Assembly (NCBI GenBank): GCA_949130485.1
Contig: OX422201.1
Coordinates: forward strand, 1,834,516-1,898,515
Length of the DNA: 64,000 nt
DNA from: Agelas oroides
Lineage: Eukaryota > Porifera > Demospongiae > Agelasida > Agelasidae
Reading direction: 5' to 3'
Part shown: positions 37,701 to 50,597 of the stretch, piece by piece
Numbering within the stretch: position 1 is the stretch's first letter
Layout of the letters: every line of letters starts with the position of its first letter
The notes under the pieces: generated by a model
Database searches by the model: none
What the model was told of the DNA's origin: nothing
Seen by the model: only the letters and a program-made list of their open reading frames with translations
Program-made: the position numbers and the translations under genes

Positions 37701-40700
37701 GGTAGAGTGAGGTACAGTCGGGTCCAGCCTGGGTAGAGTGTGGTAGAGTGAGGTAGAGTCGGGGTAGAGTGTGCTAGAGTGAGGTACAGTCTGGTCGATC
37801 CAGGGTAGAGTGTGGTAGTGTGAGGTAGAGTCGGGGTAGAGTGTGGTAGAGTGAGGTAAAGGCGGGGTAGAGTGTGGTAGAGTGAGGTAGAGGCGGGTCG
37901 AGCCAGGGTAGAGCGTGGTAGAGTGAGGTAGAGTCGTGTCGAGCCAGTGTACAGTGTGGTAGATTGAGTTAGGGTCGGGTCGAGCCAGGGTAGAGTGTGG
38001 TAGAATGAGGTTGAGTCGCGGTAGAGTGTGGTAGAGTGAGGTAGAGTCGGGGTAGAGTGCGGTACAGTGAGGTAGAGTCGGGTCGAGCCAGGGTAGAGTG
38101 TGGTAGAGTGAGGTAGAGTCGTGGTAGAGTGTGGTAGAGTGAGGTAGTGTCGGGGTAGAGTGCGGTACAGTGAGGTAGTGTCGAGGTAGAGTGCGGTACA
38201 GTGAGGTAGAGTCGGGTCGAGCCAAGGTAGAGTGTGGTAGAGTGAGGTAGAGTCATGGTAGAGTGTAGTAGAGTGAGGTAGTGACGGGGTAGAGGGTGGT
38301 AGAGTGAGGTACAGTCGGGTCCAGCCTGGGTAGAGAGCGGTAGAGTGAGGTAGAGTCGGGGTAGAGTGTGCTAGAGTGAGGTAGAGTCTGGTCGAGCCCG
38401 GGTAGAGTGTGGTAGTGTGAGGTAGAGTCGGGGTAGAGTGCGGTAGAGTGAGGTAGAGGCGGGGTAGAGTGTGGTAGAGTGAGGTAGAGTCGGGTCGAGC
38501 CAGGGTAGAGTGTTGTAAAGTGTGGTAGAGTGAGGTAGAGGCGGGGTAGAGTGTGGTAGAGTGAGGTAGTGTCGGGGTAGAGTGAGGTAGAGTGAGGTAG
38601 AGTCGGGTCGAGCCAGGGTAGAGAGTGGTAGAGTGAGGTAGAGTCGAGTCGAGCCAGTTTACAGTGTGGTAGATTGAGCTAGGGTCGGGTCAAGCCAGGG
38701 TAGAGTGTGGTAGAGTGAGGTTGAGTCGGGGTAGAGTGTGGTAGAGTGAGGTAGAGTCGGGGTAGAGTGCGGTACAGTGAGGTAGAGTCGGGTCGAGCCA
38801 GGGTTGAGTGTGGTAGAGTGAGGTAGAGTCGTTGTAGAGTGTGGTAGAGTGAGGTAGTGTCGGGGTAGAGTGCGGTACAGTGAGGTAGAGTCGGGTCAAG
38901 CCAGGGTAGAGTGTGGTAGAGTGAGGTAGAGCCGTGGTAGAGTGTGGTAGAGTGAGGTAGTGTCGGGGTAGTGGGTGGTAGAGTGAGGTACAGTCGGGTC
39001 CAGCCTGGGTAGAGTGTGGTAGAGTGAGGTAGAGTCGGGGTAGAGTGTGCTAGAGTGAGGTAGAGTCTGGTCGATCCAGGGTAGAGTGTGGTAGTGTGAG
39101 GTAGAGTAGGGGTAGAGTGTGGTAGAGTGAGGTAGAGGCGGGGTAGAGTGTGGTAGAGTGAGGTAGAGGCGGGTCGAGCTAGGGTAGAGTGTGGTAGAGT
39201 GAGGTAGAGTCGTGTCGAGCCAGTTTACAGTGTGGTAGATTGAGTTAGGGTCGGGTCGAGCCAGGGTAGAATGTGGTAGAGTGAGGTTGAGTCGCGGTAG
39301 AGTGTGGTAGAGTGAGGTAGAGTCGGGGTAGAGTGCGGTACAGTGAGGTAGAGTCGGGTCGAGCCAGGGTAGAGTGTGGTAGAGTGAGGTAGAGTCGTGG
39401 TAGAGTGTGGTAGAGTGAGGTAGTGTCGGGGTAGAGTGCGGTACAGTGAGGTAGAGTCGGGTCGAGCCAAGGTAGAGTGTGGTAGAGTGAGGTAGAGTCG
39501 TGGTAGAGTGTAGTAGAGTGAGGTAGTGACGGGGTAGAGGGTGGTAGAGTGAGGTACAGTCGGGTCCATCCTGGGTAGAGTGCGGTAGAGTGAGGTAGAG
39601 TCGGGGTAGAGTGTGCTAGAGTGAGGTAGAGTCTGGTCGAGCCAGGGTAGAGTGTGGTAGTGTGAGGTAGAGTCGGGGTAGAGTGCGGTAGAGTGAGGTA
39701 GAGGCGGGGTAGAGTGTGGTAGAGTGAGGTAGAGTCGGGTCGAGCAAGGGTAGAGTGTGGTAGAGTGAGGTAGAGTCGAGTCGAGCCAGTTTACAGTGTG
39801 GTAGATTGAGGTAGGGTCGGGTCTAGCCAGAGTAGAGTGTGGTAGAGTGAGGTTGAGTCGGGGTAGAGTGTGGTAGAGTGAGGTAGAGTCGGGGTAGAGT
39901 GCGGTACAGTGAGGTAGAGTCGGGTCGAGCCAGGGTAGAGTGTGGTAGAGTGAGGTAGAGTCGTGGTAGAGTGTGGTAGAGTGAGGTAGTGACAGAGTAG
40001 AGTGCGGTACAGTGAGGTAGAGTCGGGTAGAGCCAGGGTAGAGTGTGGTAGAGTGAGGTAGAGTCGTGGTAGAGCGTGGTAGAGTGAGGTAGTGTCAGGG
40101 TAGAGGGTGGTAGAGTGAGGTACAATCGGGTCCAGCCAGGGTAGAGTGTGGTAGTGTGAGGTAGAGTCGGGGTAGAGTGTGGTAGAGTGAGGTAGAGGCG
40201 GGGTAGAGTGTGGTAGAGTGAGTTAGAGTCGGGTCGAGCCAGGGTAGAGAGTGGTAGAGTGAGGTAGAGTCGAGTCGAGCCAGTTTACAGTGTGGTAGAT
40301 TGAGCTAGGGTCGGATCGAGCCAGGGTAGAGTGTGGTAGAGTGAGGTTGAGTCGGGGTAGAGTGTGGTAGAGTGAGGTAGAGTCGGGGTAGAGTGCGGAA
40401 CAGTGAGGTAGAGTCGGGTCGAGCCAGGGTAGAGTGTGGTAGAATGAGGTAGAGTCGTTGTAGAGTGTGGTAGAGTGAGGTAGTGTCGGGGTAGAGGGTG
40501 GTAGAGTGAGGTACAGTCGGGTCCAGCCAGGGTAGAGTGTGGTAGTGTGAGGTAGAGTCGGGGTAGAGTATGGTAGAGTGAGGTAGAGGCGGGGTAGAGT
40601 GTGGTAGAGTGAGTTAGAGTCGGGTCGAGCGAGGGTAGAGAGTGGTAGAGTGAGGTAGAGTCGAGTCGAGCCAGTTTACAGTGTGGTAGATTGAGCTAGG

Positions 40701-43700
40701 GTCGGGTCGAGCCAGGGTAGAGTGTGGTAGAGTGAAGTTGAGTCGGGGTAGAGTGTGGTAGAGTGAGGTAGAGTCGGGGTAGAGTGCGGTACAGTGAGGT
40801 AGAGTCGGGTCAAGCCAGGGTAGAGTGTGGTAGAGTGAGGTAGAGTCGTGGTAGAGTGTGGTAGAGTGAGGTAGTGTCGGGGTAGAGTGCGGTACAGTGA
40901 GGTAGAGTCGGGTCGAGCCAAGGTAGAGTGTGGTAGAGTGAGATAGAGTCGTGGTAGAGTGTGGTAGAGTGAGGTAGTGACGGAGTAGAGGGTGGTAGAG
41001 TGAGGTACAGTCGGGTCCAGCCTGGGTAGAGTGCGGTAGAGTGAGGTAGAGTCGGGGTAGAGTGTGCTAGAGTGAGGTAGAGTCTGGTCGAGCCAGGGTA
41101 GAGTGCGGTAGTGTGAGGTAGAGTCGGGGTAGAGTGCGGTAGAGTGAGGTAGAGGCGGGGTAGAGTGTGGTAGAGTGAGGTAGAGTCGGGTCGAGCCAGG
41201 GTAGAGTGTTGTAAAGTGTGGTAGAGTGAGGTAGAGGCGGGGTAGAGTGTGGTAGAGTGAGGTAGTGTCGGGGTAGAGTGTGGTAGAGTGAGGTAGAGTC
41301 GGGTCGAGCCAGGGTAGAGTGTGGCAGAATGAGGTAGAGTCGAGTCGAGCCAGTTTACAGTGTGGTAGATTGAGGTAGGGTCGGGTCGAGCCAGGGTAGA
41401 GTGTGGTAGAGTGAGGTTGAGTCGGGGTAGAGTGTGGTAGAGTGAGGTAGAGTCGGGGTAGAGTGCGGTACAGTGAGGTAGAGTCGGGTCGAGTCAGGGA
41501 AGAGTGTGGTAGAGTGAGGTAGAGTCGTGGTAGAGTGTAATAGAGTTGGTAGTGTCGGGGTAGAGGGTGGTAGAGTGAGGTACAGTCGGGTCCAGCCTGG
41601 GTAGAGTGTGGTAGAGTGAGGTAGAGTCGGGGTAGAGCGTGCTAGAGTGAGGTAGAGTCTGTTCGAGCCAGGGTAGAGTTTGGTAGTGTGAGGTAGAGTA
41701 GGGGTAGAGTGCGGTAGAGTGAGGTAGAGTCGGGTCGAGCTAGGGTAGAGTGTGGTAAAGTGTGGTAGAGTGAGGTAGAGGCGGGGTAGAGTGTGGTAGA
41801 GTGAGGTAGAGTCAGCTCGAGCCAGGGCAGATTGTAGTAGAGTGAGTTAGAGTCGGGTAACGCAAGAGTAGAGTGTGGTAGAGTGAGGTAGAGTCTGGTC
41901 GAGCCAGGGTAGAGTGTGGTAGACTGAGGTAGAGTCAGGTCGAGACAGGGTAGAGTGTGGTAGAGTGAAGTAGAGTCGGGGTAGAGTGTGGTACAGTGAG
42001 GTAGAGTCGGGGTAGAGTGTGGTAGAGTGAGGTGGAGTCGGATCGAGCCTGGGTAGAGTGTGATAGAGCGAGGTAGAGTAGGGGTAGAGTGTGGAAGAGG
42101 GAGGTAGAGTCGGGGTAGAGTGGGCTAGAGTGAGGTAGAGTCTGATCGAGCCAGGGTAGAGTGTGGTAGAGTGAGGTAGACTCGTGGTGGAGTGTGGTAG
42201 AGTGAGGTAGAGTCGGGGTAGTGTGCGGTAGAGTGAGGTAGAGTCGGGTCTAGCCAGGTTAGAGCGTGGTGGAGTGAGGAAGAGTAGGGTCGAGCAAGGG
42301 TAGAGTGTGGTAGAGTGAGGTAGAGTCGGGTCGAGCCAGGGTAGAGTGTGGTAGAGTGAGGTACAGTCAGGTCGAGCAGGGGTAGAGAGTGGTAGAGTGA
42401 GGTAGAGTCGGGGTAGAGTGTGGTACAGTGATGTAGAGTCGGGGTAGAGTGTGGTAGAGTGATGTAGAGTCGAGTCGAGCCAGTTTACAGTGTGGTAGAT
42501 TGAGGTAGGGTCGGGTTGAGCCAGGGTAGAGTGTGGTAGAGTGAGGTTGAGTTGGGGTAGAGTGTGGTAGAGTGAGGTAGAGTCAGGGTAGAGTGCGGTA
42601 CAGTGAGGTAGAGTCGGGTCGAGCCAGGGTAGAGTGTGGTAGAGTGAGGTAGAGTCGTGGTAGAGTGTGGTAGAGTGAGGTAGTGTCGGGGTAGAGGGTG
42701 GTGGAGTGAGGTAGAGTCGGGTCCAGCCTTGGTAGAGTGTGATAGAGTGAGGTAGAGTCGGGGTAGAGTGTGCTAGAGTGAGGTAGAGTCTGGTCGAGCC
42801 AGGGTAGAGTGTGGTAGTGTGAAGTAGAGTCGGGGTAGAGTGCGGTAGAGTGAGGTAGAGGTGGGGTAGAGTGTGGTAGAGTGAGGTAGAGTCGGGTCGA
42901 GCCAGGGTAAATTGTAGTAAAGTGTGGTAGAGTGAGGTAGAGGCGGGGTAGAGTGTGGTAGAGTGAGGTAGAGTCGGCTCGAGCCAGGGTAGAGTGTAGT
43001 AGAGTGAGTTAGAGTCGGGTAACGGAAGGGTAGAGTGTGGTAGAGTGAGGTAGAGTCGGGTCGAGCCAGGGTAGAGTGTGGTGGAGTGAGGTAGAGTCAG
43101 GTCGAGACAGGGTAGAGTGTGGTAGAGTGAAGTAGAGTCGGGGTAGAGTGTGGTACAGTGAGGTAGAGTCGGGGTAGAGTGTGGTAGAGTGAGGTGGAGT
43201 CGGATCGAGCGTGGGTAGAGTGTGGTAGAGCGAGGTAGAGTAGGGGTAGAGTGTGGTAGAGTGAGGTAGAGTCGGGGTAGAGTGTGGTACAGTGAGGTAG
43301 AGTCGGGGTAGAGTGTGGTAGAGTGTGGTAGAGGAGGTAAAGTCGGGGTAGATCATGGTAGAGTGAGGTAGAGTCCGGATAGAGTGTGATAGAGTGAGGT
43401 AGAGTCGGGTCTAGCCAGGGTAGAGTGTGGTAGAGTGAGGTAGATTAGGGTCGAGCAAAGGTAGAGTGTGGTAGAGTGAGGTAAAGTCGAGTCGAGACTG
43501 GGTAGAGTGTGGTAGAGTGAGGTAGAGTCAGGTCGAGCCAGGGTAGAGTGTGGTAGAGTCGGGTCAAGCCAGGGTAGAGTGTGGTAGAGTGCGGTAGAGT
43601 TGTGTCTAGCCAGTGTAGAGTGTTATAGAGTGAGGTAGAGTAGGGGTAGAGTGTGGTAGAGTGAGGTAGAGTCTGGGTAGAGTGTGCTAGAGTGAGGTAG

Positions 43701-46700
43701 AGTCGGGTTGAGCCAGGGTAGAGTGTGGTAGAGTGTGGTAGAGTGAGGTAGAGTGGGGTCGAGCCTGGGTAGAGTGTGGTAGAGTGAGGTAGAGTCGGGT
43801 CGAGACAGGGTAGAGTGTGGTAGAGTGCGGTAGAGTCGTATCGAGCCAGGGTAGAGTGTGGTAGAGTGAGGTTGAGTCGGGGTAGAGTGTGGTTGAGTGA
43901 GGTACAGTCGGGGTAGAGTGCGGTAGAGTGAGGTAGAGTCGGGTCGAGCCAGGGTAGAGTGTGGTAGGGTGAGGTAGAGTCGGGTCGAACCAAGGTAGAG
44001 TGTGGTAGAGTGAGGTAGAGTCGTGGTAGAGTGTGGTAGTGTTAGGTAGTGTCGGGATAGTGGGTGGTAGAGTGAGGTAGAGTCGGGTCCAGCCAGGGTA
44101 GAGTGTGGTGGAGTGAGGTAGAGTCAGGTCGAGCCAGGGTAGAGGGTGGTAGAGTGAGGTAGAGTCGGGGTAGAGTGTGGTAGTGTGAGGTAGAGTCGGC
44201 GTAGAGTGTGGTAGAGAGAGATAGAGTCGGGTCGAGCCAGGGTAGAGTGTGGTAGAGTCGGGTCGAGCCAGGGTAGAGTGTGGTAGAGTGTGGTAGAGTC
44301 GTGTCCAGCCAGTGTAGAGTGCTATAGAGTGAGGTAGAGTAGGGGTAGAGTGTGGTAGAGTGAGGTAGAGTCTGGGTAGAGTGTGCTAGAGTGAGGTAGA
44401 GTCGGGTTGAGCCAGGGTAGAGTGTGGTAGAGTGAGGTAGAGTGGGGTCGAGCTTGGGTAGAGTGTGGTAGAGTGAGGTAGAGTCGGGTCGAGCAAGGGT
44501 AGAGTGTGGTAGAGTACGGTAGAGTCGTGTCGAGCCAGGGTAGAGTGTGGTAGAGTGAGGTAGAGTAGGTGTAGAGTGTGGTAGAGTGAGGTAGAGTCGG
44601 GGTAGAGTGTGCAAGAGTGAGGTAGAGTCCCGTCGAGCCAGGGTAGAGTGTGGTAGAGTGAGGTAGAGTCCCGTCGAGCCAAGGTAGAGAGTGGTAGAGT
44701 GAGGTAGAGTATGGGTAGAGTGTGCTAGAGTGAGGTAGAGTCGGGTTGAGCCAGGGTAGAGTGTGGTAGAGAAAGGTAGAGTGGGGTCGAGCCTGGGTAG
44801 AGTGTGGTAGAGTGAGGTAGAGTCGGGTCGAGCCAGGGTAGAGTGTAGTAGAGTGAGGTAGAGTCAGGTAGAGCCAGGGTAGAGTTTGGTGGAGTGAGGT
44901 AGATTCAGGGTAGAGTGTGGTAGAGTGAGGTAGAGTCTGGGTAGAGTGTGCTAGAGTGAGGTAGAGTCGGGTTGAGCCAGGGTAGAGTGTGGTAGAGTGA
45001 GGTAGAGTGGGGTCGAGCCTGGGTAGAGTGTGGTAGAGTGAGGTAGAGTCGGGTCGAGCGAGGGTGGAGTGTGGTAGAGTGCGGTAGAGTCGTGTCGAGC
45101 CAGGGTAGAGTGTGGTGGAGTGAGGTAGAGTAGGTGTAGAGTGTGGTAGAGTGAGGTAGAGCCGGGGTAGAGTGTGCAAGAGTGAGGTAGAGTCCCGTCG
45201 AGCCAGGGTAGAGTGTGGTAGAGTGAGGTAGAGTACGGGTAGAGTGTGCCAGAGTGAGGTAGAGTCGGGTTGAGCCAGGGTAGAGAGTGGTAGAGTAAGG
45301 TAGAGTGGGGTCGAGCCTGGGTAGAGTGTGGTAGAGTGAGGTAGAGTCGGGTCGAGGCAGGGTAGAGTGTGGTAGAGTGAGGTAGAGTCGGGTAGAGCCA
45401 GGGTAGAGTTTGGTGGAGTGAGGTAGATTCAGGGTAGAGTGTGGTAGAGTGAGGTAGAGTGGGGTCGAGCCAGGGTAGAGTGTGGTAGAGTGAGGTAGAG
45501 TCGGGGCGAGACACGGTAGAGTGTGGTAGAGTGAGGTAGAGTTGGGTCGAGCCAGGGTATAGTGTGGGAGATTGAGGTAGGGTCGGGTCGAGCCAGGGTA
45601 GATTGGGGTAGATTGAGGTAGAGTCGGGGTAGAGCGCGGTAGAGTGAGGTAGAGTCTGGTCGAGCCAGTGTAGAGTGTGGTAGAGTGAGGTAGAGGCGGG
45701 GTAGTGTGTGGTAGAGTGAGGTAGAGTCGGGTCGAGCCAGGGTAGAGTGTGGTAGAGTGAGTTAGAGTCGGGAAACTGAAGGGTAGAGTGTGGTAGAGTG
45801 AGGTAGAGTCGGGTCGAGCAAGGAGAGAGTGTGGTAGAGTCAGGTCGAGACAGGGTAGAGTGTGGAAGAGTGAAGTAGAGTCGGGGTAGAGTGTGGTACA
45901 GTGAGGTAGAGTCGGGGTAGAGTGTGGTAGAGTGAGGTGGAGTTGGATCGAGCCAGGGTAGAGTGTGGTAGAGTGAGGTAGAGTCGGGGTAGAGAGTGGT
46001 ACAGTGAGGTAGAGTCGGGGTAGAGTGTGGTAGAGTGAGGTGGAGTTGGATCGAGCCAGGGTAGAGTGTGGTAGAGTGAGGTAGAGTCGGGTCGAGCCAG
46101 GGTAGAGTCTGGTGGAGTGAGGTAGGGTCAGGTCGAGCAAGAGTAGAGTGTGATAGAGTGAGGTAGAGTCGGGTCGAGCCAGGGTAGAGTGTGGTAGAGT
46201 GAGGTATAGTCGGGGTAGAGTGTGGTAGAGTGAGGTAGAGTCAGGATAGAGTGTGGTAGAGTGAGGTAGAGTCGGGTCGAGCAAGGGTAGAGTGTGGTAG
46301 AGTGAGGTAGAGTCGGGTCGAGGAAGGGTAGAGTGTGGTAGAGTGAGGTAGAGTCGGGTCGAGCGAGGGTAGAGTGAGGTAGAGTGAGGTAGAGTCGGGT
46401 CTAGCCAGGATAGAGAGTGGTAAAGTGAGGGAGAGTCGGCTCGAGCCAGGGTAGAGTGTGGTAGAGTGAGGTTGAGTCGGGTCGAGCCAGGGTAGAGTGT
46501 GGTAGAGAGAGGTAGAGTCGGGTCGAGCCAGGGTAGAGTGTGGTAGAGTCGGGTCGAGCCAGGGTAGAGTGTGGTAGAGTGCGGTAGAGTCGTGTCTAGC
46601 CAGTGTAGAGTGCTATAGAGTGAGGTAGAGTAGGGGTAGAGTGTGGTAGAGTGAGGTAGAGTCTAAGTAGAGTGTGCTAGAGTGAGGTAGAGTCGGGTTG

Positions 46701-47009
46701 AGCCAGGGTAGAGTGTGGTAGAGTGTGGTAGAGTGAGGTAGATTGGGTCGAGCATGGGTAGAGTGTGGTAGAGTGCGGTAGAGTCGTGTCGAGCCAGGGT
46801 AGAGTGTGGTAGAGTGAGGTAGAGTAGGTGTAGAGTGTGGTAGAGTGAGGTAGAGTCGGGGTAGAGTGTGCTAGAGTGAGGTAGAGTCTCGTCGAGCCAG
46901 GGTAGAGTGTGGAAGAGTGAGGTAGAGTCGGGGTAGAGCGTGGTAGAGTGAGGGAGAGTCGGGGTAGAGTGTGATAGAGTGAGGTAGAGTCAGGTCTAGC
47001 CAGGGTAGA

Positions 47010-48240
47010 GTGTGGTAGAGTGAGGTAGAGTGAGGTCGAGCAAAGGTAGAGTGTGGTAGAGTGAGGTAAAGTCGAGTCGAGACTGGGTAGAGTGTGGGAG
47101 AGTGAGGTAGAGTCAGGTCGAGCCAGGGTAGAGTGTGGTAGAGTGAGGTAGTGCCGGGGTAGAGTGTAGTAGATTGAGGTATAGTCGGGGTAGAGTGTGG
47201 TAGAGTGAGGTAGAGTCGGGAAAAGCTAAGGGTAGAGAGTGGTAGAGTGAGGTAGAGTCGGGTCGAGCCAGGGTAGAGTGTGGTAGAGTGAGGTAGGATC
47301 AGGTCGAGCAAGGGCAGAGTGTGGTAGAGTGAGGTAGAGTCGGGTCGAGACAGGGTAGAGTGTGGTAGAGTGAGGTAGAGTCGGGTCAAGCCAGGGTAGA
47401 GTGTGGTAGATTGAGGAAGTGTCAGGTCGAGCCAGGGTAGAGCGTGGTAGAGTCAGGTTGAGTCGGGGTAGAGTGTAGTTGAGTGAGGTAGAGTCGGGGT
47501 GGAGTGCGGTAGAGTTAGGTAGAGTCGGGGTAGAGTGTGGTAGAGAGAGGTAGAGTCGGGTCTAGCCAGGGTAGAGTGTGGTAGAGTGCGGTAGGGTCGT
47601 GTCTAGCCAGTGTAGAGGGCTATAGAGTAAGGTAGAGTAGGGGTAGAGTGTGGTAGAGTGAGGTAGAGTCTGGGTAGAGTGTGCTTGAGTGAGGTAGAGT
47701 CGGGTTTAGCCAGGGTAGAGTGTGGTAGAGTGAGGTTGAGTGAGGTCGAGCAAAGGTAGAGTGTGGTAGAGTGAGGTAAAGTCGAGTCGAGACTGGGTAG
47801 AGTGTGGTAGAGTGAGGTAGAGTCAGGTCGAGCCAGGGTAGAGTGTGGTAGAGTGAGGTAGAGCCGGGGAAGAGTGTAGTAGATTGAGGTAGAGTCGGGG
47901 TAGAGTGTGGTAGAGTGAGGTAGAGTCGGGAAAAGCTAAGGGTAGAGTGTGGTAGAGTGAGGTAGAGTCGGGTCGAGCGAGGGTAGAGTGTGGTAGAGTG
48001 AGGTAGGATCAGGTCGAGCAAGGGCAGAGTGTGGTAGAGTGAGGTAGAGTCGGGTCGAGACAGGGTAGAGTGTGGTAGAGTGAGGTAGAGTCGGGTCAAG
48101 CCAGGGTAGAGTGTGGTAGATTGAGGAAGTGTCAGGTCGAGCCAGGGTAGAGCGTGGTAGAGTCAGGTTGAGTCGGGGTAGAGTGTGGTTGAGTGAGGTA
48201 GAGTCGGGGTGGAGTGCGGTAGAGTTAGGTAGAGTCGGGT
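47010..48240 (+). repeat. 710-bp higher-order repeat, two copies
   Basis: Positions 47,010-47,530 recur at 47,720-48,240. The unusual GGGAAAAGCTAAGGG unit occurs near 47,218 and 47,928. The TCGAGTCGAGACTGG and TCAAGCCAGGG variants follow in the same order. The copies diverge after the GGAGTGCGGTAGAGTTAGG unit. Confidence 0.72.
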
Positions 48241-48995
48241 CGAGCCAGGGTAGAGTGTGGTAGGGTGAGGTAGAGTCGGGTCGAGTCAAGGTAGAGTGTG
48301 GTAGAGTGAGGTAGAGTCGTGGTAGAGTGTGGTAGTGTTAGGTAGTGTCAGGATAGTGGGTGGTAGAGTGAGGTAGGGTCGGATCCAGCCTGGGTAGAGT
48401 GTGGTAGAGTGAGGTTGACTAGGGTCGAGCGAGAGTAGAGGGTGGTAGAGTGAGCTAGAGTCGGGGTAGAGTGTGGTAGAGTGAGGTAGAGTCGGGGTAG
48501 AGTGTGGTAGAAAGAGGTAGAGTCGGGTCTAGCCAGGGTAGAGTGTGGTAGAGTGCGGTAGGGTCGTGTCTAGCCAGTGTAGAGGGCTATAGAGTAAGGT
48601 AGAGTAGGGGTAGAGTGTGGTAGAGTGAGGTAGAGTCTGGGTAGAGTGTGCTAGAGTGAGGTAGAGTCGGGTTGAGCCAGGGTAGAGTGTGGTAGAGTGA
48701 GGTAGAGTGGGGTCGAGCCTGGGTAGAGTGTGGTAGAGTGAGGTAGAGTCGGGTCGAGCCAGGGTAGAGTGTGGTAGAGTGTGGTAGAGTCGTGTCGAGC
48801 CAGGGTAGAGTGTGGTAGAGTGAGGTAGAGTAGGTGTAGAGTGTGGTAGAGTGAGGTAGAGTTGGGGTAGAGTGTGCTAGAGTGAGGTAGAGTCACGTCG
48901 AGCCAGGGTAGAGTGTGGTAGAGGAGGTAGAGTCAGGGTAGAGCGTGGTAGAGTGAGGTAGAGTCGGGATAGAGTGTGATAGAGTGAGGTAGAGT

Positions 48996-50597
48996 CGGGT
49001 CTAGCCAGGGTAGAGTGTGGTAGAGTGAGGTAGAGTAGGGTCGAGCAAAGGTAGAGTGTGGTAGATTCAGGTAAAGTCGAGTCGAGACTGGGTAGAGTGT
49101 GGTAGAGTGAGGTAGAGTCAGGTCGAGCTAGGGTAGAGTGTGGTAGAGTGTGGTAGAGTGAGGTAGAGTCGGGTAGAGCTAAGGGTAGAGTGTGATAGAG
49201 TGAGGTAGAGTCGGGTCGAGCCAGGGTAGAGTGTGGTAGAGTGAGGTAGGATCAGGTCTAGCAAGGGCAGAGTGTGGTAGAGTGAGGTAGAGTCAGGTCG
49301 AGACAGGGTAGAGTGTGGTAGAGTGAGGTAGAGTCTGGTCGAGCCAGGGTAGAGTGTGGTAGATTGAGGAAGTGTCAGGTTGAGCCAGGGTAGAGTGTGG
49401 TAGAGTGAGGTTGAGTCGGGATAGAGTGTGGTTGAGTGAGGTAGAGTCGGGGTAGAGTGCGGTAGAGTGAGGTAGAGTCGGGTCGAGCCAGGGTAGAGTG
49501 TGGTAGGGTGAGGTAGAGTCGGGTCGAGCCAAGGTAGAGTGTGGTAGAGTGAGGTAGAGTCATGGTAGAGTGTGGTAGAGTTAGGTAGTGTCGGGATAGT
49601 GGGTGGTAGAGTGAGGTAGAGTCGGATCCAGCCTGGGTAGAGTGTGGTAGAGTGAGGTAGACTCGGGTCGAGCCAGGGTAGAGTGTGGAAGAGTGAGGTA
49701 GAGTCGTGGTAGAGTGTGGTAGAGTTAGGTAGAGTCAGGTCGAGCCAGGGTAGAGTGTGGTAGAGTGTGGTAGAGTGAGGTAGAGTCGGGTAGAGCAAAG
49801 GGTAGAGTGTGGTAGAGTGAGGTAGAGTCGGGTCGAGCCAGGGTAGAGTGTGGTAGAGTGAGGTAGGATCAGGTCGAGCAAGGGCAGAGTGTGGTAGAGT
49901 GAGGTAGAGTCGGGTCTAGCCAGGGTAGAGTGTGGTAGAGTGAGGTAGAGTAGGGTCGAGCAAAGGTAGAGTGTGGTAGATTGAGGTAAAGTCGAGTCGA
50001 GACTGGGTAGAGTGTGGTAGAGTGAGGTAGAGTCAGGTCGAGCTAGGGTAGAGTGTGGTAGAGTGTGGTAGAGTGAGGTAGAGTCGGGTAGAGCTAAGGG
50101 TAGAGTGTGATAGAGTGAGGTAGAGTCGGGTCGAGCCAGGGTAGAGTGTGGTAGAGTGAGGTAGGATCAGGTCTAGCAAGGGCAGAGTGTGGTAGAGTGA
50201 GGTAGAGTCAGGTCGAGACAGGGTAGAGTGTGGTAGAGTGAGGTAGAGTCTGGTCGAGCCAGGGTAGAGTGTGGTAGATTGAGGAAGTGTCAGGTTGAGC
50301 CAGGGTAGAGTGTGGTAGAGTGAGGTTGAGTCGGGATAGAGTGTGGTTGAGTGAGGTAGAGTCGGGGTAGAGTGCGGTAGAGTGAGGTAGAGTCGGGTCG
50401 AGCCAGGGTAGAGTGTGGTAGGGTGAGGTAGAGTCGGGTCGAGCCAAGGTAGAGTGTGGTAGAGTGAGGTAGAGTCATGGTAGAGTGTGGTAGAGTTAGG
50501 TAGTGTCGGGATAGTGGGTGGTAGAGTGAGGTAGAGTCGGATCCAGCCTGGGTAGAGTGTGGTAGAGTGAGGTAGACTCGGGTCGAGCCAGGGTAGA
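48996..50597 (+). repeat. 915-bp higher-order repeat, two copies
   Basis: Positions 48,996-49,682 recur at 49,911-50,597. The register is set by CGAGCAAAGG at 49,042 and 49,957 and by later shared variants such as GTCAGGTTGAGCC and GTCATGGTAG. Very few differences were seen by eye, so this is one of the younger duplications in the array. Confidence 0.76.
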
